From positions 23,572 to 30,961 of the forward strand of contig DMQJ01000188.1 of the NCBI GenBank assembly GCA_003455715.1: a stretch of DNA of 7,390 nt, written 5' to 3'. The translations under genes were made by a program, and so were the position numbers. How positions within the stretch are numbered: position 1 is the first letter of the stretch; the number at the start of each line of letters is the position of its first letter. Origin of the DNA: Acidimicrobiaceae bacterium. GTDB taxonomy: Bacteria; Actinomycetota; Acidimicrobiia; Acidimicrobiales; Ilumatobacteraceae. The notes beneath the pieces were generated by a model. The model made no database searches and had not been told where the DNA came from. It saw only the letters and a list, made by a program, of their open reading frames with translations. This document shows positions 4,940 to 7,390 of this stretch, in pieces.

Positions 4940-6709
4940 ATGAGCTGGGTCCAACCCAACCACAAATCTCCTACGCGTCGCTTTCCTGGCGCGCTGGCAC
5001 TCGCCGGTGTCGCCCTCGTAGGCGGTCTGGGCGCAGCGGCGTCTTCAGCAGCCGCTCCGGTCGACCCGGACTCCGGACCAACGACCGGTGGCGACACCGT
5101 CACTATCGCCGTTCCGCAACATTTGAGTTTCGTCGAGGTCGCGGCGGCCGCATCGTTCGCACTCGCGCTGTCGGTTGACGGTACCGTCTGCGCCTGGGGC
5201 AGCATCTACCCGGGGCTTGGAGACGCGGCCATGACTGAGACGAGCTCGACCCCTGTGACGGTGGCATTCCCTGTGGGCACCGTCATCACCGACATCTCCG
5301 CTCACAGTGCCTTCGCCGTCGCGCTCAGCGCAGACGACCAGGTGTACACCTGGGGCCAGTCACCTCCAGGCGCCGGTATCAGTCCGAACGAAGCAGCAAC
5401 CCCCACAGCGATCGTGGGTATTCCCGCAGGAACCGACATCGTGCAGGTCGTGAACTCCTCGGCGGGGTCGGGCGGCAACTATGGCCTAGCGCTGACGGCT
5501 GATGGAGATGTGTATGGCTGGGGGAGCGGCTCCTACGGCGTGCTCGGTGTCGGCTCCGATGGGATGAACCTCTCGTCCGACACGGCCATCCTTGTACCGC
5601 TCCCGAATCTCCCGGCAGGAGTGACGCTGGTGCAACTGGCCGCAGGGCCGACAAGTGTGGTCGCAATCGGCTCCGACGGTGCTGTGTACACCTGGGGTTC
5701 GAACAGCTACGGTGAACGCGGTGTTGGCGACGCCAGTACTCCGACGGTGACGCCCTCGCCAGTTGCGATGGTCAATGTGCCCGTCAGCGAGACTGTGGTC
5801 GCCATCGCCGCAGGAGGGACAGTCAGTTGGCCGGTGAACTTCTTCGTCACGGATGCTGGATCGGTCTACTCGTGGGGTGCAAACGAGCGTGGGGTCGCAG
5901 GGCGCTCCTTCGAATCGGGTACCGACGGATACACCCCGGGGCTCGTTGACCTGCCGTCCGGGGTGGTCGCGACCTCTGTTAATGCCGGAGGCGACACCAT
6001 CAGCGCCACAACCTCTACGGGTGCCGCCTACGCTTGGGGCCTCAACTACGAGGGGCAGTTTGCCAATGGTTCGACAGATCCGTCTCAGACAGCGACACCG
6101 ACTCTCGTTAACGGTGGCGTACCTTTCGTCTCCGTCGTCCCTGGCGGCGGCAGCAACGCCGGGGCAGTGATTGCCCTGCCGACAGCAGGCGGTGTGCTTG
6201 GCTGGGGCTCTACAACACGCTCGATGGCTGGACCACCAGGCGACCCGGCGACAACGCCGGTAGCCATCGACTTCGGTGTTCTTTCCGTCACCTCGGTGAC
6301 GTTCGGTGGCACCCCGGCAGCAGTGACGAGCGAACAGCCCGGTTCCGTGACGGTAGCGGTTCCATCGCACGCCGAGGGTCAGGTCGATGTAGTCGTAACG
6401 GTCGCATGCGAGTACTGCGGCGCATCGACAACCGTTCTGTACGAGTCCGCGTACACCTATGTTGAGTTGACGTCTACAACCTCAACCGAGGCCACCACCA
6501 CGACGACGACGTTGCCAACCGCGACATCAACCATTGCACCAAATACGACAACCCTGACTGAGGCGACCACAACCACCGCCCTTGGCGCCGCGCCCATTTT
6601 GCCGGTGACGGGCGGGCGTTCAAGGGACGCAGTGGTACTTGGTGGCCTGCTGGCCGCCGGAGGCGCCGCACTGATTCTCGTGTCGCGTCGTCGCCTTCGA
6701 GGTGCCTAG
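4940..6709 (+). CDS. Secreted, sortase-anchored RCC1 beta-propeller protein with IPT/TIG segment
   Basis: The protein has 589 residues. Residues 1 to about 39 form a signal peptide: basic K9/R13/R14, hydrophobic 17-32, then SSAAA. Seven RCC1-type repeats each end in xWG, with tryptophans at 86, 138, 194, 252, 312, 366 and 422; this is the right number for one closed seven-bladed propeller. SGPTTGGDTVTI (45-56) before the propeller and VTFGGTPAAVT (453-463) through VPSHAEGQVDVVVTV (474-488) and YTYV (505-508) after it look like the two halves of one IPT/TIG domain. A CEYC pair lies at 490-493. Then come a Thr-rich stalk (510-547), LPVTG (554-558), a hydrophobic segment (564-581) and an RRRLRGA tail, a typical sortase signal. 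It is therefore probably displayed on the cell wall; the ligand is unknown. ATG 4940 is preceded by GTGAGG nine bases away and begins the signal peptide. An in-frame GTG at 4925 would add five residues. No sortase gene is in the window. Confidence 0.92.
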   Translation: MSWVQPNHKSPTRRFPGALALAGVALVGGLGAAASSAAAPVDPDSGPTTGGDTVTIAVPQHLSFVEVAAAASFALALSVDGTVCAWGSIYPGLGDAAMTETSSTPVTVAFPVGTVITDISAHSAFAVALSADDQVYTWGQSPPGAGISPNEAATPTAIVGIPAGTDIVQVVNSSAGSGGNYGLALTADGDVYGWGSGSYGVLGVGSDGMNLSSDTAILVPLPNLPAGVTLVQLAAGPTSVVAIGSDGAVYTWGSNSYGERGVGDASTPTVTPSPVAMVNVPVSETVVAIAAGGTVSWPVNFFVTDAGSVYSWGANERGVAGRSFESGTDGYTPGLVDLPSGVVATSVNAGGDTISATTSTGAAYAWGLNYEGQFANGSTDPSQTATPTLVNGGVPFVSVVPGGGSNAGAVIALPTAGGVLGWGSTTRSMAGPPGDPATTPVAIDFGVLSVTSVTFGGTPAAVTSEQPGSVTVAVPSHAEGQVDVVVTVACEYCGASTTVLYESAYTYVELTSTTSTEATTTTTTLPTATSTIAPNTTTLTEATTTTALGAAPILPVTGGRSRDAVVLGGLLAAGGAALILVSRRRLRGA

Positions 6710-6771
6710 CTAGCTACTTCGCCCTGAAGAAGTCCTGGTGAAAGGGCTCGCGTTGAGCGCGTGATTGTGGT
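6710..6771. other. Short gap holding the probable left end of the insertion sequence
   Basis: The gap opens with CTAGCTAGCTA directly after the RCC1 stop codon and contains a small hairpin, CTTC/GAAG (6717-6720 with 6726-6729). No T-run follows, so it is not a convincing terminator. The insertion-sequence border probably lies here, but the right end is outside the window and the inverted repeat cannot be paired. Confidence 0.35.
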
Positions 6772-6816
6772 TCGATGGCTCCAACCCGTACTGGTACTAC
6801 GGATCGGAGCCATCGA
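6772..6816 (+). promoter_or_regulatory. Long hairpin covering the transposase ribosome binding site and start codon
   Basis: TCGATGGCTCC (6772-6782) pairs perfectly with GGAGCCATCGA (6806-6816). Inside it, CCGTA (6786-6790) pairs with TACGG (6798-6802) across a 3x3 internal loop, leaving a 7-base apical loop. The right arm contains the Shine-Dalgarno GGAG (6806-6809) and ends on the A of ATG 6816. In a transcript entering from outside the element, this fold would hide the translation start. IS10 and IS50 transposase genes are known to use that kind of block against read-through mRNA. Confidence 0.6.
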
Positions 6817-7390
6817 TGTTGCGAACGGTAGGCGATCAGCCGACGTGGTGGGAATCGCTGTTGCCGCCCGAAGCGCTGGTGATGCCCGTCGAGCTCGAGC
6901 GTGTCGATCGGCTCCTCGATGACGTCCGGTTCTTCGCGCCGTTCGTGCCGTTCTTCCACGCCACGCACGGGCGGCCGTCGATCCCGATCGAGACGTATCT
7001 GCGGTTGATGTTCTTGAAGTACCGGTATCGGCTCGGGTTCGAGACGCTGTGCCGGGAAGTGACGGACTCGATCACGTGGCAGCGCTTCTGCCGGATCCCG
7101 CTCGGTGGTCGGGTGCCGCACCCGACGACGCTGATGAAGATCACGACCCGCTGCGGCCAGCAGGCCATCGACGCGTTGAACGAGGCGCTGCTCGCGAAGG
7201 CGACGAGGCCAAGGTGTCGAAGACGAACCGGTTGCGGGCGGACACGACGGTGGTCGAAGCGAACGTGTCGTATCCGTCGGACTCGTCGCTGCTGGCGAAG
7301 GGTGTCGCGCGGATGGCGCGCTCGGTGCAACGTCTGAAGGCGGTGGGGTTGGCGTCGCGGACGAGGTTCTCGAACCGGACGCGCAGCGTG
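6816..7390 (+). pseudogene. Frameshifted transposase, N-terminal part (window-truncated)
   Basis: The translation from ATG 6816 begins MLRTVGDQPTWW and runs through a DUF772-like N-terminal domain (GRPSIPIETYLRLMFLKYRY, then LCREVTDSITWQRFCRIPL) to LLAKA at about 7190-7202. The family-like sequence then continues one base back in another frame: DEAKVSKTNRLRADTTVVEA (from 7202), then NVSYPSDSSLL, open to the window end. The first catalytic Asp of the DDE triad (RADTT, codon 7241-7243) lies only in the second frame. The original frame ends at about 7337 after an Arg-rich nonsense tail. A single-base deletion near 7201 explains this; a sequencing error is possible. Start choice: GGAG (6806-6809) lies six bases upstream of ATG 6816, whereas an upstream ATG at 6765 lacks support. 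The DDE core is mostly beyond the window. Confidence 0.8.

Larger units (their letters stand above)
6772..7390 (+). mobile_element. Insertion sequence, left part (IS5/ISNCY-like, DUF772-type transposase)
   Basis: The element is called from its transposase and upstream hairpin. The left border lies somewhere in 6710-6771, and the right part runs past the window end. It is inserted immediately downstream of the RCC1 gene, which it leaves intact. Its third codon positions are almost all G or C, more so than in the fusion gene at the start of the window, in keeping with independent origin. Confidence 0.8.

Noticed and set aside
5486..6370. Long minus-strand open frame (294 codons) antisense to the RCC1 gene
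   Set aside because: It is Arg/Cys/His-rich shadow translation of a GC-rich repeat gene, with no recognisable domain.
6717..6729. Terminator after the RCC1 gene
   Set aside because: The CTTC/GAAG stem is only four base pairs and has no following T-run.
7191..7210. Programmed -1 frameshift site in the transposase
   Set aside because: No slippery heptamer or clear downstream stimulatory structure is seen; a simple deletion is the plainer explanation.

Overview
The window looks like chromosome from a high-GC Gram-positive (actinobacterial) genome. The reasons are GC-rich codon use, a SARP-type winged-helix regulator, a Thr-rich surface protein ending in an LPVTG sorting signal, and GTG start use. 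The style of the surface-protein tail would suit Acidimicrobiia-like Actinobacteria, but that is a guess. No rRNA, tRNA, CRISPR array or replication origin was seen.

Layout. Bases 1-60 are a short degenerate tandem repeat at the window edge, perhaps the Pro/Thr-rich end of an upstream protein. A large plus-strand gene (262-2184) fuses a full-length NTP_transf_5-type nucleotidyltransferase to a C-terminal domain resembling GT10 (fucosyltransferase-like) glycosyltransferases. Facing it tail to tail, with a 12-base overlap, is a three-gene minus-strand operon read from about 4529 down to 2173. Its genes are a small PqqD-like protein, a second NTP_transf_5-type protein whose catalytic acids are replaced, and a SARP/BTAD-type regulator that starts on an ATGA overlap with the preceding stop. 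About 410 bases of divergent intergenic DNA (4530-4939) carry two short GC-rich palindromes and one good -35-like hexamer. A plus-strand gene for an exported, sortase-anchored seven-bladed RCC1 propeller follows (4940-6709). The window ends inside an insertion sequence whose transposase is broken by a 1-base frameshift (about 7201) and whose start region folds into a long hairpin.

How the genes may work together. PqqD-like proteins and NTP_transf_5 proteins are known to cluster in peptide-modification (RiPP-type) and surface-polymer loci. Here a probably active NTase joined to a glycosyltransferase, a catalytically degenerate NTase, a PqqD-like adaptor and a pathway-style regulator lie within 4.3 kb. 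The most economical inference is a small, self-regulated modification or glycosylation locus. No precursor peptide, radical SAM enzyme, HprK-like kinase or protease is visible, so the substrate is unknown. The RCC1 surface protein is transcribed away from the operon and may be unrelated.
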